DNA from: Niveibacterium sp. 24ML
GTDB lineage: Bacteria; Pseudomonadota; Gammaproteobacteria; Burkholderiales; Rhodocyclaceae
Length of the DNA stretch: 64,000 bases
Assembly (NCBI RefSeq): GCF_026586805.1
Contig: NZ_JAPFHA010000010.1
Span: 1-64,000 of the forward strand
Direction: 5' to 3'
Every line of letters begins with the position of its first letter. Position 1 is the stretch's first letter. The position numbers were made by a program, and so were the translations under genes. The notes below the pieces were generated by a model. The model was not told the DNA's origin. It made no database searches and saw nothing but the letters and a program-made list of their open reading frames with translations. Of the stretch, positions 46,966-57,817 are shown one piece after another.

Positions 46966-47721
46966 ATGTTTGCGCGATTGCGTGAAGATATTGCCAGCGT
47001 TCTAGCACGTGACCCTGCGGCCCGATCACGCTGGGAGGTGCTGACCTGTTACCCGGGTGTACATGCCCTGATCTACCACCGCATCTCTAACGCCTTGTGG
47101 CGTCGTAACTGGTACTGGCTGGCGCGCTTTGTGTCGCATTTCTCTCGCTGGCTCACTGGCATTGAGATTCATCCCGGCGCGACGATCGGTCGCCGGGTCT
47201 TTATCGACCACGGGATGGGGGTCGTGATTGGCGAGACCGCCGACATTGGCGACGATTGCACCATCTATCAGGGCGTGACCCTGGGCGGGACGTCGCTTTA
47301 CCGCGGCGCGAAGCGGCATCCGACGCTCGAAGCGGGCGTCGTGATCGGGGCGGGTGCGCAGGTGCTTGGCGGTTTCACGGTGGGGGCGGGCGCGAAGGTC
47401 GGTTCCAATGCGGTGGTGGTGAAACCGGTACCGCCCGGCGCGACCGCGGTGGGGAATCCGGCGCGCATCATCGAAACCGCGCGGGAGCAGGCCCGTGAAG
47501 AGAAGGCCATGGAAATGGGTTTCTCTGCCTACGGCGTGACGCAGAACATGGACGACCCGGTGGCCAAGGCTTTGCATGGCTTGCTTGATCACGCGGTTGA
47601 GACCGATAGGCGCTTTGACGTGCTGCTCGCGAAGCTCAAGGCCGCCGGTGTGGATGTGGATGGTGGTCTTGCGGCGTGTGACCGCTTCGACCCCGGCCAG
47701 CTATCAAAGATGGTGGATTGA
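46966..47721 (+). CDS. cysE: Serine O-acetyltransferase
   Basis: 251 residues. N-terminal helices, then left-handed beta-helix hexapeptide repeats with '[20 protein letters not shown]', '[20 protein letters not shown]' and '[20 protein letters not shown]'. It makes O-acetylserine for cysteine synthesis, feeding the cysteine desulfurases downstream. The C-terminal tail is longer than in the E. coli enzyme and lacks its terminal Ile, so feedback inhibition may differ. Confidence 0.93.
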   Translation: MFARLREDIASVLARDPAARSRWEVLTCYPGVHALIYHRISNALWRRNWYWLARFVSHFSRWLTGIEIHPGATIGRRVFIDHGMGVVIGETADIGDDCTIYQGVTLGGTSLYRGAKRHPTLEAGVVIGAGAQVLGGFTVGAGAKVGSNAVVVKPVPPGATAVGNPARIIETAREQAREEKAMEMGFSAYGVTQNMDDPVAKALHGLLDHAVETDRRFDVLLAKLKAAGVDVDGGLAACDRFDPGQLSKMVD

Positions 47722-47732
47722 ACGCGCCGCTT

Positions 47733-47765
47733 AATGTTGACTGATTTAATCGGGAATTGTATTCT
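47733..47765 (+). promoter_or_regulatory. iscR promoter with type 1 IscR-box
   Basis: TTGACT (47737-47742), 17-bp spacer and TATTCT (47760-47765). The segment GTTGACTGATTTAATCGGG overlapping the -35 and spacer closely resembles the type 1 IscR site in the E. coli isc promoter. [2Fe-2S]-IscR bound here would repress the operon, giving feedback control. Confidence 0.75.
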
Positions 47766-47838
47766 TGAGTAAATCAATCAACTATTGATGCCGGTTGGGC
47801 GCGATTTCCGCGAACCCGGCTTCATGCGGGGCTGAGCA

Positions 47839-48336
47839 ATGAGACTGACAACCAAGGGGCGCTTTGCGGTAACGGCGATGATTGACCTCGCTTTGCGCGA
47901 AGGCGACGGGCCGGTCACCTTGTCGGGCATCAGTGAGCGTCAGCGGATTTCGCTGTCCTACCTTGAACAGCTGTTCGGTAAATTGCGCCGGCACAATCTG
48001 GTTGCGAGCGTGCGCGGCCCGGGTGGTGGCTACTGCTTGTCGCGCCCGGCGCCGGACATCTCGGTGGCAGACATCATTATCGCGGTGGATGAACCGCTTG
48101 ATGCCACACAGTGCGGTGGCAAAGAGAATTGCCAGGACGAGCATCGCTGCATGACGCACGATCTCTGGACAAATCTGAACAAGCGGATGTACGAGTACCT
48201 GCATTCGGTCAATCTGGGCGGTCTGGTCGCTCAGCAGCGTGCCAAGGCCGAAGGCAAGGTCGTGATGCACGATGAGCGTGCATGCCTTGGCAAAGCCAAG
48301 ACCAAGCTGAAGTCCGAGGCGATTGCTTCGGCCTGA
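47839..48336 (+). CDS. iscR: Fe-S cluster assembly transcriptional regulator IscR
   Basis: 165 residues of the Rrf2 family. Winged HTH at residues 1-60 ('[19 protein letters not shown]', '[19 protein letters not shown]'), then cluster ligands C92, C98, C104 and H107 ('[16 protein letters not shown]'). With a [2Fe-2S] cluster it represses its own operon. Overlaps the next gene by one base. Confidence 0.96.
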   Translation: MRLTTKGRFAVTAMIDLALREGDGPVTLSGISERQRISLSYLEQLFGKLRRHNLVASVRGPGGGYCLSRPAPDISVADIIIAVDEPLDATQCGGKENCQDEHRCMTHDLWTNLNKRMYEYLHSVNLGGLVAQQRAKAEGKVVMHDERACLGKAKTKLKSEAIASA

Positions 48337-49493
48337 TGCCGATCATGTTTGCGCCGACCTACCTCGACTTCAACGCCACCACGCCGCTTGACGCGCGGGT
48401 GCGTGAGGCGATGCTCCCTTACCTTGAGGCGCGTTTCGGCAATGCGTCGAGCCGGCACGAGTACGGTCGACAGGCGAGGGCTGCAATTGATCTGGCGCGG
48501 CAGCAGGTTGCGGCAGCAGCGGGTGCGCATCCGACCGAGGTGGTGTTCACCGCCGGTGGGTCTGAGGCGAACAACTTGTTTATCAAAGGCGCCGCCGCCC
48601 TGATCAAGCCGGGCACGGTGGTGGTCGGCGCGACGGAGCATCCCTGTGTGCGAGAGCCTGCGCGGCAGTTGGCGCGGGCCGGCTGGCAGATGTCGGTTGC
48701 CGCGGTGGATGCGGCTGGTCAGATCGATTCCGTTGCGTTTTCCGCGGCGATGGCCTTGCGACCCAAGCTCGTATCGGTGATGGCGGCCAATAACGAGACG
48801 GGCGTGTTGCAGAACATTGTCGCGCTGGCTGCGCAGGCGCGTGCCGCCGGGGCGTGGTTTCACACCGATGCCGTGCAGACCCTGGGCAAGGTGCCGGTGA
48901 GTTTTCGCGACTGGGGCGTGGGCGCGATGACGCTCTCGTCGCACAAGATTCGCGGACCGATCGGTGCGGGCGCACTGGTGCTGGATAAGCGGATTGAACT
49001 CGCGCCGCTGATTGCCGGCGGCGGGCAGGAGCGCGGCTTGCGCTCGGGTACCGAGAACGTCGCTGCAATCGTTGGGTTCGGGCGTGCTTGCGAGTTGGCG
49101 GTGGCTGACCTGGCCCAACGTGGCCGGGCGCTAGCAAGCCTGCGAAACAAGCTTGAGGCAAGCCTGGCCGCGCGTGGTGCGCGGATTTTCGGCGCGCAGG
49201 CGCCGCGGCTGCCGAATACCGCTTTCTTCGCCTTTGAGCATGTCGATGGCGAGACGCTGGTGGCCAAGCTTGATCGTGCGGGGTTTGCGGTAGCCAGTGG
49301 ATCGGCCTGTTCAAGCGCAGATCCACGCCCGTCCGCGACGCTGCTGGCGATGGGCGTGGAAGAACAGATTGCACGTGGCGCCGTCCGGGTGAGCCTGGGT
49401 GACGAAACGACGGATGAAGATGTCGAGCGCTTCCTTACTGCGCTCGGCGAAACGCTGGCGAATTTGAGAACGTTCTCGGCTGTAACGGTCTGA
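48336..49493 (+). CDS. Second cysteine desulfurase (NifS/IscS-like)
   Basis: 385 residues from the ATG overlapping the iscR stop (a second ATG 9 bp later is possible). PLP-binding lysine K204 in 'SSHKIRGP' and catalytic cysteine C325 in 'GSACSSADPRPS'. It is clearly distinct from the IscS encoded next. Such a second desulfurase between iscR and iscS is known in Rhodocyclales-type operons. It likely supplies sulfur for Fe-S clusters or thio-modification; its specific role is not clear. Confidence 0.9.
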   Translation: MPIMFAPTYLDFNATTPLDARVREAMLPYLEARFGNASSRHEYGRQARAAIDLARQQVAAAAGAHPTEVVFTAGGSEANNLFIKGAAALIKPGTVVVGATEHPCVREPARQLARAGWQMSVAAVDAAGQIDSVAFSAAMALRPKLVSVMAANNETGVLQNIVALAAQARAAGAWFHTDAVQTLGKVPVSFRDWGVGAMTLSSHKIRGPIGAGALVLDKRIELAPLIAGGGQERGLRSGTENVAAIVGFGRACELAVADLAQRGRALASLRNKLEASLAARGARIFGAQAPRLPNTAFFAFEHVDGETLVAKLDRAGFAVASGSACSSADPRPSATLLAMGVEEQIARGAVRVSLGDETTDEDVERFLTALGETLANLRTFSAVTV

Positions 49494-49535
49494 GTATCTG
49501 AGAGATGCGGGTGACGCCCGCCTGGAGTCGACACA

Positions 49536-50747
49536 ATGCTGAAGTTCCCGATCTACCTTGACTACTCCGCGACAACGCCGGTTGATCCGCGTGTTGCTGC
49601 GAAGATGATTCCTTACCTGACCGAGCATTTCGGCAACCCCGCCAGCCGCTCGCACGCCTACGGTTGGGAGGCTGAGCGCGCGGTCGAAGAGGCGCGCGAG
49701 CAGGTGGCTGCGCTGGTGAATGCCGACGCCAAGGAGATCATCTGGACCTCTGGTGCGACGGAGTCCAACAACCTCGCGATCAAGGGGGCAGCCCACTTCT
49801 ACGCCGGTAAGGGCAAGCACCTGATCACCGTGAAGACCGAGCACAAGGCGGTGCTGGACACCACCCGCGAGCTGGAGCGCCAGGGCTTCGAGGTGACCTA
49901 TCTTGATGTGCAGGATAACGGCCTGATTGACCTTGATACCTTCAAGGCGGCACTGCGCCCCGATACGATCGTCGTATCGGTGATGTTCGTGAACAACGAG
50001 ATCGGCGTGATCCAGCCGATCGCCGAGATTGGCGAGATCTGCCGCGAGCGCGGGATCATCTTCCATGTCGACGCGGCGCAGGCAACCGGCAAAGTCGAGA
50101 TCGACCTTGAAAAACTCAAGGTCGACCTGATGTCCTTCTCAGCGCACAAAACGTACGGCCCGAAGGGAATTGGCGCGCTGTATGTACGTCGCAAGCCGCG
50201 CGTGCGGCTCGAAGCACAGATGCACGGCGGTGGCCATGAGCGTGGCCTGCGTTCCGGCACGCTTGCGACGCATCAGATTGTTGGCATGGGCGAGGCGTTC
50301 CGGACTGCACGTGAAGACATGGCGGCGGACAATGCGCGCATCGCCAAGCTGCGTGATCGGCTGATGAACGGTTTGGCGGATATCGAGGCGACCTATGTGA
50401 ATGGGGATCTCGTGCATCGCGTGCCGCACAACCTGAACATCAGCTTCGCCTACGTTGAAGGCGAGTCGATGATCATGGCGGTGAAGGATCTGGCGGTGTC
50501 GTCGGGCTCTGCCTGTACCTCCGCCTCGTTGGAGCCTTCCTACGTGCTGCGCGCGCTGGGTCGCAATGATGAGCTGGCACACAGCTCGATCCGGTTCACG
50601 ATCGGCCGTTTCACGACTGAAGAAGAGATCGACTACACGATCGATCTGTTGCACAAGAAGATCGGCAAGCTCCGTGAGCTGTCCCCGCTGTGGGAAATGG
50701 TTCAGGAAGGCGTTGATCTGAATACGGTCCAGTGGGCCGCGCACTGA
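49536..50747 (+). CDS. iscS: Cysteine desulfurase IscS
   Basis: 403 residues, highly typical: '[20 protein letters not shown]', PLP lysine K205 ([10 protein letters not shown]), catalytic cysteine C327 ([19 protein letters not shown]) and the C-terminal '[16 protein letters not shown]' that docks IscU. It takes sulfur from cysteine and passes it to IscU. Confidence 0.97.
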   Translation: MLKFPIYLDYSATTPVDPRVAAKMIPYLTEHFGNPASRSHAYGWEAERAVEEAREQVAALVNADAKEIIWTSGATESNNLAIKGAAHFYAGKGKHLITVKTEHKAVLDTTRELERQGFEVTYLDVQDNGLIDLDTFKAALRPDTIVVSVMFVNNEIGVIQPIAEIGEICRERGIIFHVDAAQATGKVEIDLEKLKVDLMSFSAHKTYGPKGIGALYVRRKPRVRLEAQMHGGGHERGLRSGTLATHQIVGMGEAFRTAREDMAADNARIAKLRDRLMNGLADIEATYVNGDLVHRVPHNLNISFAYVEGESMIMAVKDLAVSSGSACTSASLEPSYVLRALGRNDELAHSSIRFTIGRFTTEEEIDYTIDLLHKKIGKLRELSPLWEMVQEGVDLNTVQWAAH

Positions 50748-50768
50748 CGAATACTGAGGAGCACCAAA

Positions 50769-51173
50769 ATGGCCTATAGCGAAAAGGTTCTGGATCACTA
50801 CGAGCATCCGCGCAACGTCGGATCCTTCGGCAAGACTGAAGCCGATGTCGGCACCGGCATGGTGGGCGCGCCGGCCTGTGGCGACGTGATGAAGCTGCAG
50901 ATCAAGGTCAACCCGGAAACTGGCGTGATTGAAGACGCCAAGTTCAAGACTTACGGATGTGGCTCGGCAATTGCTTCATCGTCGCTTGTGACCGAGTGGG
51001 TCAAGGGCAAGACGCTGGATCAGGCGCTCGACATCCGCAATACGCTGATCGCTGAAGAGCTCGCGCTGCCACCGGTTAAAATCCACTGTTCAATCCTGGC
51101 AGAGGACGCGATCAAGGCCGCGGTAGAGGACTACCGCCAGAAGCAGGCCGAGGCGTCCGCCAAAGCTGACTGA
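50769..51173 (+). CDS. iscU: Fe-S cluster scaffold IscU
   Basis: 134 residues with the three cluster cysteines C37, C64, C107 ('GAPACGD', 'TYGCGSA', '[10 protein letters not shown]') and the LPPVK motif recognised by HscA. Scaffold on which [2Fe-2S] clusters are built. Spaced 21 bp from iscS. Confidence 0.97.
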   Translation: MAYSEKVLDHYEHPRNVGSFGKTEADVGTGMVGAPACGDVMKLQIKVNPETGVIEDAKFKTYGCGSAIASSSLVTEWVKGKTLDQALDIRNTLIAEELALPPVKIHCSILAEDAIKAAVEDYRQKQAEASAKAD

Positions 51174-51180
51174 GGGAATC

Positions 51181-51504
51181 ATGGCTGTCACCTTGTCTGA
51201 AAGCGCTGCAAAGCACGTGGCCAACTTCCTGAGCCGTCGCGGCAAGGGGGTCGGGATTCGCCTGGGTGTGAAGACCACCGGCTGTTCCGGCATGGCCTAC
51301 AAGCTCGAATACGCGGACGAAGCGCAGGGCGAGGACCTCGTATTCGAGAGCTTTGGCGTGAAGGTACTCGTCGACCCCAAGAGCCTGCCGTATATTGATG
51401 GAACCGAGCTCGATTTTGTGCGTGAGGGGCTCAACGAAGGTTTCAAGTTCAACAACCCGAACGTCAAGGATCAGTGCGGTTGCGGCGAAAGCTTCAACGT
51501 CTGA
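51181..51504 (+). CDS. iscA: Fe-S carrier IscA
   Basis: 107 residues, A-type carrier with ligands C35, C99 and C101 ('TTGCSGMAY', 'DQCGCGESF'). Transfers clusters from IscU to apo-proteins. 7 bp after iscU. Confidence 0.96.
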   Translation: MAVTLSESAAKHVANFLSRRGKGVGIRLGVKTTGCSGMAYKLEYADEAQGEDLVFESFGVKVLVDPKSLPYIDGTELDFVREGLNEGFKFNNPNVKDQCGCGESFNV

Positions 51505-51579
51505 GTCTGATCTGCACGCCTGGCATGACGCCGCCGCGGCGCTTGAGTGCGTGCGGCGGCGTTGGCTTTACTGAATTCG

Positions 51580-52116
51580 ATGAACGCATCTAACGCCTTC
51601 GGCGACTACTTCGCATTGTTCGGTTTGCCGCGCCGTTTTGCGGTAGATCCCACAGTGCTCGAATCGGCCTACCTCGATGTGCAGGCAAAGATTCACCCCG
51701 ACCGTTTTTCGCACATGCCGGAAAACGAACGCAGGGTGGCAATGCAGTGGGCTTCGCATGCGAACGAGGGTTACCGCGTGCTCAGGCGAGCGGTGCCGCG
51801 TGCGCGCTACCTGTTGCACCTGGCGGGCATCGATCCGCAAATCGAATCGAACACCGCGATGCCGGCCGATTTCCTGATGCGGCAGATGCTCTTGCGCGAA
51901 GCGGTTGAAGAGGCGCAGGACGATGCAGACGTGGAAGCGCTCGACGGCTTGTTGCGTGAGTTGCGGCGCGACGCCCGTGCGATGGAGCAACAGCTCGCCG
52001 GCGATTTTGACGAGCATGGCGACCTGATCGCGGCGACCGCGCGGGTGCGCCAATTGATGTTCCTTGAGCGGCTGCAGGAAGACATCGGCAGTGCGCTGGA
52101 AACTCTGGAAAACTGA
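51580..52116 (+). CDS. hscB: Co-chaperone HscB
   Basis: 178 residues from the ATG of '[17 protein letters not shown]'; an upstream in-frame start would add 11 unlike residues. The J-domain has the HPD motif ([11 protein letters not shown]); the C-terminal three-helix domain ('[20 protein letters not shown]') binds IscU. It brings IscU to HscA. Overlaps hscA by one base. Confidence 0.95.
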   Translation: MNASNAFGDYFALFGLPRRFAVDPTVLESAYLDVQAKIHPDRFSHMPENERRVAMQWASHANEGYRVLRRAVPRARYLLHLAGIDPQIESNTAMPADFLMRQMLLREAVEEAQDDADVEALDGLLRELRRDARAMEQQLAGDFDEHGDLIAATARVRQLMFLERLQEDIGSALETLEN

Positions 52117-53984
52117 TGGCTCTTCTACAGATTGCTGAACCCGGCCAGTCGGCCGCGCCGCACGAGCATCGGCTCGCGGTGGGGATTGACCTTGGCACCA
52201 CCCATTCTCTGGTGGCTACCGTGCGGCACAGTCTGCCCGAGTGCCTGCCGGGCGAGCAGTGCGGCATCCTGCTGCCCTCGATCGTGCGTTATCTGCCCGA
52301 TGGCAGCGTGGCCGTGGGCAAGGAAGCGGCTGAACATCAAGCCACCGACTCGCAGAACACGATTGTTTCGGTAAAGCGCTTCATGGGCCGGGGGCTTGAT
52401 GACCTGGAAGCCGGCGCGCGCAAGCAGTACGACTTCGTTGATGCCGAAGGGATGGTGCGGATCAACACCCGCGCCGGCGTCAAGAGCCCGGTTGAGGTCT
52501 CGGCCGAAATCCTCAAAGTCTTGCGCCAGCGCGCGGAAAGCCGTCTGGGCGGCGAGCTGGTTGGCGCGGTGATCACTGTTCCGGCCTACTTTGACGACGC
52601 GCAGCGCCAGGCCACCAAAGACGCCGCACGGCTTGCCGGGCTGAACGTGCTGCGCCTGCTCAACGAGCCGACTGCGGCGGCGATCGCCTACGGCCTCGAC
52701 AACGAAACCGAAGGCATCTATGCCGTCTTCGATCTGGGCGGGGGCACTTTCGATTTCTCGGTGCTCAAACTATCGAGAGGGGTGTTCGAGGTGCTGGCCA
52801 CCAGTGGCGATGCTGCACTGGGTGGCGACGATTTCGATCAGGCGCTTGCAACCTGGCTACGGGCGCAAGGCGCTGCCGACGAGCTTTCGCCGGAAGACGC
52901 CCGTGCCGTGCTGGTGGAATGCCGCCGCGTCAAGGAAGTGCTCTCGCGCAAGGATGCTGAAGTTGCGAGCGTCGCGCTAACCAACGGTAGCACGCTATCG
53001 GCAGAAGTCACCCGTGCGCAGTTCGAAGCGCTGACCGCAAAGCTGGTCGCCAAGACGCTGACGCCGGTGCGCAAGGCGCTGCGTGACGCCAACCTTTCGG
53101 TTGAAGATGTGCACGGCGTCGTGCTGGTCGGCGGTGCAACGCGCATGCCGCAGATTCGTGAGGCGGTCGCCCAGCACTTTGGCGATGAACCGCTGACCGA
53201 TATCGATCCGGACAAAGTGGTCGCGATCGGCGCTGCGATCCAAGCCAATGTACTGGCCGGCAACCGGCGTGAGGAAGACGATTGGCTGCTGCTGGACGTG
53301 ATTCCGCTTTCGCTTGGCATCGAAACGATGGGCGGCTTGGTCGAAAAGATCGTGACCCGCAACTCCACGATCCCGACCGCAAAAGCGCAGGAGTTCACCA
53401 CCTACAAGGATGGCCAGACCGCGATGGCGATCCACGTTGTGCAGGGGGAGCGCGAACTGGTGCGGGATTGCCGCTCGCTCGGGCGCTTCGAGTTGCGCGG
53501 CATCCCCCCCATGGCGGCCGGGGCAGCCCGGATCAGGGTCACCTTCCAGGTCGATGCCGATGGCTTGCTGTCGGTCGCCGCGCGCGAATTGTCGTCGGGC
53601 GTCGAGGCTTCCATCGTCGTCAAGCCCTCGTATGGGCTGTCTGATGACGAAGTTGCCGGAATGCTGCGCGCGGGATTTGAACATGCGGATGAAGATATGC
53701 GTCTGCGTGCATTGCGCGAGCAACAGGTTGAAGCGCAACGCATGGTGGAATCGGTCCAGTCCGCGCTGGATGTCGACGGTGACCTGCTTGACGCGCCAGA
53801 GCGTGCCGAAATCGAAGCCGCACTGGCCGCTTTGAGCGGTTTGATTGCGGGTAACGACGGACGCGCCATCAAGAGCGCGCTCGAAGGCATCAACAAACTG
53901 ACCGAAACCTTCGCCGCGCGCCGCATGGACAAAACGATCCGCGCCGCATTGGCCGGGCAGAAGCTCAGTGACCTGAAGGTTTGA
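52116..53984 (+). CDS. hscA: Hsp70-type chaperone HscA
   Basis: 622 residues. N-terminal ATPase ('[19 protein letters not shown]', '[20 protein letters not shown]', '[20 protein letters not shown]', '[17 protein letters not shown]'), then substrate-binding and lid domains. Dedicated to IscU, it drives cluster release. Length and motifs match HscA rather than DnaK. Confidence 0.96.
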   Translation: MALLQIAEPGQSAAPHEHRLAVGIDLGTTHSLVATVRHSLPECLPGEQCGILLPSIVRYLPDGSVAVGKEAAEHQATDSQNTIVSVKRFMGRGLDDLEAGARKQYDFVDAEGMVRINTRAGVKSPVEVSAEILKVLRQRAESRLGGELVGAVITVPAYFDDAQRQATKDAARLAGLNVLRLLNEPTAAAIAYGLDNETEGIYAVFDLGGGTFDFSVLKLSRGVFEVLATSGDAALGGDDFDQALATWLRAQGAADELSPEDARAVLVECRRVKEVLSRKDAEVASVALTNGSTLSAEVTRAQFEALTAKLVAKTLTPVRKALRDANLSVEDVHGVVLVGGATRMPQIREAVAQHFGDEPLTDIDPDKVVAIGAAIQANVLAGNRREEDDWLLLDVIPLSLGIETMGGLVEKIVTRNSTIPTAKAQEFTTYKDGQTAMAIHVVQGERELVRDCRSLGRFELRGIPPMAAGAARIRVTFQVDADGLLSVAARELSSGVEASIVVKPSYGLSDDEVAGMLRAGFEHADEDMRLRALREQQVEAQRMVESVQSALDVDGDLLDAPERAEIEAALAALSGLIAGNDGRAIKSALEGINKLTETFAARRMDKTIRAALAGQKLSDLKV

Positions 53985-53988
53985 AGAA

Positions 53989-54330
53989 ATGACTCAAGTG
54001 ATCGTGTTGCCGCATGTTGAACTCTGCCCGGAAGGGACGGTGCTCGATGCGGCCGAAGGCGAATCCATTTGCGACGCCCTGCTGCATGCCGGCATCGAAA
54101 TCGAGCATGCTTGTGAGAAGTCGTGCGCATGCACCACTTGTCATGTGGTGGTGCGTGAAGGGTTCAATACGCTTGAGCCCGCCGAAGAAATTGAAGAAGA
54201 CCTGCTCGACAAGGCCTGGGGCCTTGAGCCTTGCTCGCGGCTCTCGTGCCAGGCAATGGTTGGCAAGACGCCGCTGGTGGTAGAGATCCCGCGCTACACC
54301 ATCAACATGGCCAGGGAGGGAAAGCGATGA
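53989..54330 (+). CDS. fdx: ISC-type [2Fe-2S] ferredoxin
   Basis: 113 residues, adrenodoxin-type with ligands C42, C48, C51 and C87 ('HACEKSCACTTCH', 'RLSCQAMV'). Supplies electrons for cluster assembly. 4 bp after hscA and overlapping iscX by 4 bp. Confidence 0.96.
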   Translation: MTQVIVLPHVELCPEGTVLDAAEGESICDALLHAGIEIEHACEKSCACTTCHVVVREGFNTLEPAEEIEEDLLDKAWGLEPCSRLSCQAMVGKTPLVVEIPRYTINMAREGKR

Positions 54331-54521
54331 AATGGACGGACGTACGCGAAATCGCAATCGCGCTGACCGAGCATCACCCGGATGCCGATCCGCTGAAAGT
54401 GAATTTCGTTGATCTGATGAACTGGGTGATCGCCTTGCCTGGCTTCGACGACGACCCCAAGCGCTGTGGCGAGAAGATTCTCGAAGCGATCCAGGGTACC
54501 TGGATTGACGAAGCCGATTGA
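54327..54521 (+). CDS. iscX: Fe-S assembly accessory protein IscX
   Basis: 64 residues, 'MKWTDVREIAIALTEHHPDA' with the acidic helix 'FDDDPKRCGEKILEAIQ'. Small acidic IscX/YfhJ protein that binds IscS and iron. ATG overlaps the ferredoxin stop. Last gene of the isc operon proper. Confidence 0.95.
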   Translation: MKWTDVREIAIALTEHHPDADPLKVNFVDLMNWVIALPGFDDDPKRCGEKILEAIQGTWIDEAD

Positions 54522-54545
54522 ACTGCCCGCCTGCCGGAGAACACG

Positions 54546-55031
54546 ATGACCGCATCTATCCTGAGTTTCGAGAGCCGTACCCTTGATGGAAAGCCGCTGA
54601 ATCTTGCCGACTATGCTGGCAAGGTGCTGTTGATCGTCAATACCGCGAGTAATTGCGGCTTCACGCCGCAGTACGCGGGGCTTGAGGCGCTACATCGCAA
54701 GTTCGCCTCGCGCGGGCTGGTCGTGCTGGGCTTTCCCTGCAACCAGTTCGGAGGCCAGGAGCCCGGCAGTGAAGTCGAGATCGGTGCCTTCTGCGAGAAG
54801 AACTACGGCGTTTCCTTCCCGGTTTCCGAGAAAGTGGATGTGAACGGTGACGACGCACACCCGCTTTTCAAATACCTTACGAAAGAAGCGCCGGGCTTGC
54901 TGGGCACCACGGCGATCAAGTGGAACTTCACCAAGTTTCTCGTCGGGCGGGACGGCGAGGTGGTAGAGCGCTTCGCACCCGCAACCAAGCCTGAAGACAT
55001 GGAGTCGGCGATCGAGAAATTGCTCGGCTGA
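54546..55031 (+). CDS. gpx: Glutathione peroxidase-family peroxidase
   Basis: 161 residues with the Cys-type catalytic site C37 ('NTASNCGFTPQYAGLE'), the conserved 'FPCNQFGGQEPG' and 'IKWNFTKFLVGRDGEVV'. Most bacterial members use thioredoxin to reduce peroxides. It follows iscX by 24 bp and may share isc transcription, linking peroxide defence to Fe-S repair; a terminator follows. Confidence 0.93.
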   Translation: MTASILSFESRTLDGKPLNLADYAGKVLLIVNTASNCGFTPQYAGLEALHRKFASRGLVVLGFPCNQFGGQEPGSEVEIGAFCEKNYGVSFPVSEKVDVNGDDAHPLFKYLTKEAPGLLGTTAIKWNFTKFLVGRDGEVVERFAPATKPEDMESAIEKLLG

Positions 55032-55057
55032 AACATGCTGCGCGTGTGGCATGGCAA

Positions 55058-55081
55058 AACGGCGACCCTGGGGTCGCCGTT
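55058..55081 (+). terminator. Terminator at the end of the isc-gpx operon
   Basis: Perfect 11-bp stem AACGGCGACCC / GGGTCGCCGTT with a 2-nt loop, followed by CTTGTTTTTG. It also lies before the end of the convergent response-regulator gene. Confidence 0.85.
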
Positions 55082-55110
55082 CTTGTTTTTGCTGTAGCGG
55101 GCCTTGCCGT

Positions 55111-55560
55111 TCAGGAAAGCGGCGTTTCGGCCGGTTCGTTCAAAGACAGCCAGTACATGCCGAGTTGGCCAACGGTGTAAATGAAGCGTTCGAAGTCGAC
55201 CGGCTTGCGGATATAACTGTTCGCACCCAAGGCGTAGGCGTCGCGGATATCCTGCTGCTCGCGCGATGTTGTCAGCACCACCACCGGTAGCTGTGCGGTG
55301 CGCGCATCGCCACGGATCCGCCGCAGTACCTCAAGGCCATCGATACGGGGTAGTTTCAGATCCAGCAGTACCACCGCAGGCATCTGGCTGAGGTCACGAT
55401 TGAGGTGACGCCCGGTCCCGAACAGGTAATCGAGCGCTTCGACGCCGTCACGGGCGACGACCACGGGGTTGGCAATCCGGTTTTTCGTGAAGGCGCGCAG
55501 TGTAAGCGCTTCGTCGTCAGGGTTGTCCTCGACGAGCAGAATCGGTCGATCGGTAGTCAT
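55111..55560 (-). CDS. Single-domain response regulator (CheY/Rcp1-like)
   Basis: 149 residues, receiver domain only: acidic pocket E11/D12, phosphoacceptor D67 ('VVLLDLKLPRIDGLEVL'), 'VVLTTSREQQD' and the Lys of 'SYIRKPVDFERF'. The insertion 'LFGTGRHLNRDLSQMP' before the phosphorylated strand is typical of Rcp1-like regulators that pair with phytochrome or hybrid kinases. No kinase gene is nearby. Confidence 0.9.
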   Translation of the reverse strand: MTTDRPILLVEDNPDDEALTLRAFTKNRIANPVVVARDGVEALDYLFGTGRHLNRDLSQMPAVVLLDLKLPRIDGLEVLRRIRGDARTAQLPVVVLTTSREQQDIRDAYALGANSYIRKPVDFERFIYTVGQLGMYWLSLNEPAETPLS

Positions 55561-55706
55561 TGTGTGTAACGGGTCGCGGTTTCGGGGGCTCGCAAAGCAA
55601 TACCTTGCACGCTCGTTTGGATGAAACCGGCGTCGGCGCGCATTTCCAAGGAGTCTAGCCCACTGTGGAATGCGCGTCGACGTGTCGCTTTTTGGGGACG
55701 CCCGGC

Positions 55707-56651
55707 TTACTGCGGGAGGTCTTCCCGATGGACCAGGAATACGCCGTCATCCGCGCCTGCGGTGTTGAGCCAGGTGAGCGGCAGATCGGGCCATGCTGCT
55801 TCGACCAGATGGCGGTTATGCCCGACTTCCACCGCGAGCAGACCACCCGGATTCAGGTGCGCATGGGCCTGCGCAATGATCTGCCGCACGACGTCCAGCC
55901 CGTCTTCGCCCGAACCAAGTGCCATGGCGGGCTCGTGGCGGTACTCGGGCGGCAGGGCGTCCATCGAGGCTTGCGTGACGTAGGGCGGATTGCTGATGAT
56001 CAGATCGTAGCGACGCCCATTGAGCGCTGAGAAAACGTCTGACTTCAGCAACTCGATCTGCTCATCCATGCCGTAGTCGGCGACATTGGTTCGGGCCACT
56101 TCAAGCGCGGCGTCAGAGAGATCGACCGCATCGATCTTCGCGTTCGGGAAGACATGGGCCATCACGATCGCAAGGCAGCCGCTGCCGGTGCAAAGATCGA
56201 GCGCACTACCCACGGCTTCGGCATCCTGGACCCAGGGCGAAAAGCCGTCCTGCAGCAGTTCGCCAAAGTACGAGCGCGGCACGATCACGCGCTCGTCCAC
56301 CTTGAAACGGAACTCGCCCAGCCAGGCTTCACCGGTCAGGTAGGCGGCCGGCTTGCGTGAGGTGACACGCTCGTCGATGACCGCGAGCACTTCGCTGCGT
56401 TCGTTTGACGGGATGCAGGCGTCAAGAAACGGGTCGAGGCGATCAAGCGGCAGATGCAAGGTGCGCAGGATCAGGTAGGCCGCCTCGTCGAATGCGTCGG
56501 CCGTGCCATGCCCGAAAACCAGGCCGGCGCGATTGAACTGCGACACTGCAAAACGCAGCAGATCGCGGACGGTGACCAGCTCGTCGCGCGGATCGTGCGC
56601 GTGCTCGTGTTCGCACTGCTCGTCGTCGCAGTGCTGGTGATCGTGACTCAT
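55707..56651 (-). CDS. prmB: 50S ribosomal protein L3 N5-glutamine methyltransferase
   Basis: 314 residues. SAM motif 'ALDLCTGSGCLAIVMAHVFP' and catalytic 'IISNPPYVTQASMDALPPEY' (NPPY). N-terminal helical recognition domain as in PrmB. The first about 20 residues form a His/Cys/Asp-rich tail ('SHDHQHCDDEQCEHEHAHD') that is not normal for the family and may bind metal. First of a minus-strand run that includes dapE and pilU upstream of it. Confidence 0.93.
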   Translation of the reverse strand: MSHDHQHCDDEQCEHEHAHDPRDELVTVRDLLRFAVSQFNRAGLVFGHGTADAFDEAAYLILRTLHLPLDRLDPFLDACIPSNERSEVLAVIDERVTSRKPAAYLTGEAWLGEFRFKVDERVIVPRSYFGELLQDGFSPWVQDAEAVGSALDLCTGSGCLAIVMAHVFPNAKIDAVDLSDAALEVARTNVADYGMDEQIELLKSDVFSALNGRRYDLIISNPPYVTQASMDALPPEYRHEPAMALGSGEDGLDVVRQIIAQAHAHLNPGGLLAVEVGHNRHLVEAAWPDLPLTWLNTAGADDGVFLVHREDLPQ

Positions 56652-56659
56652 TTTAACCC

Positions 56660-57817
<1,158 letters not shown>

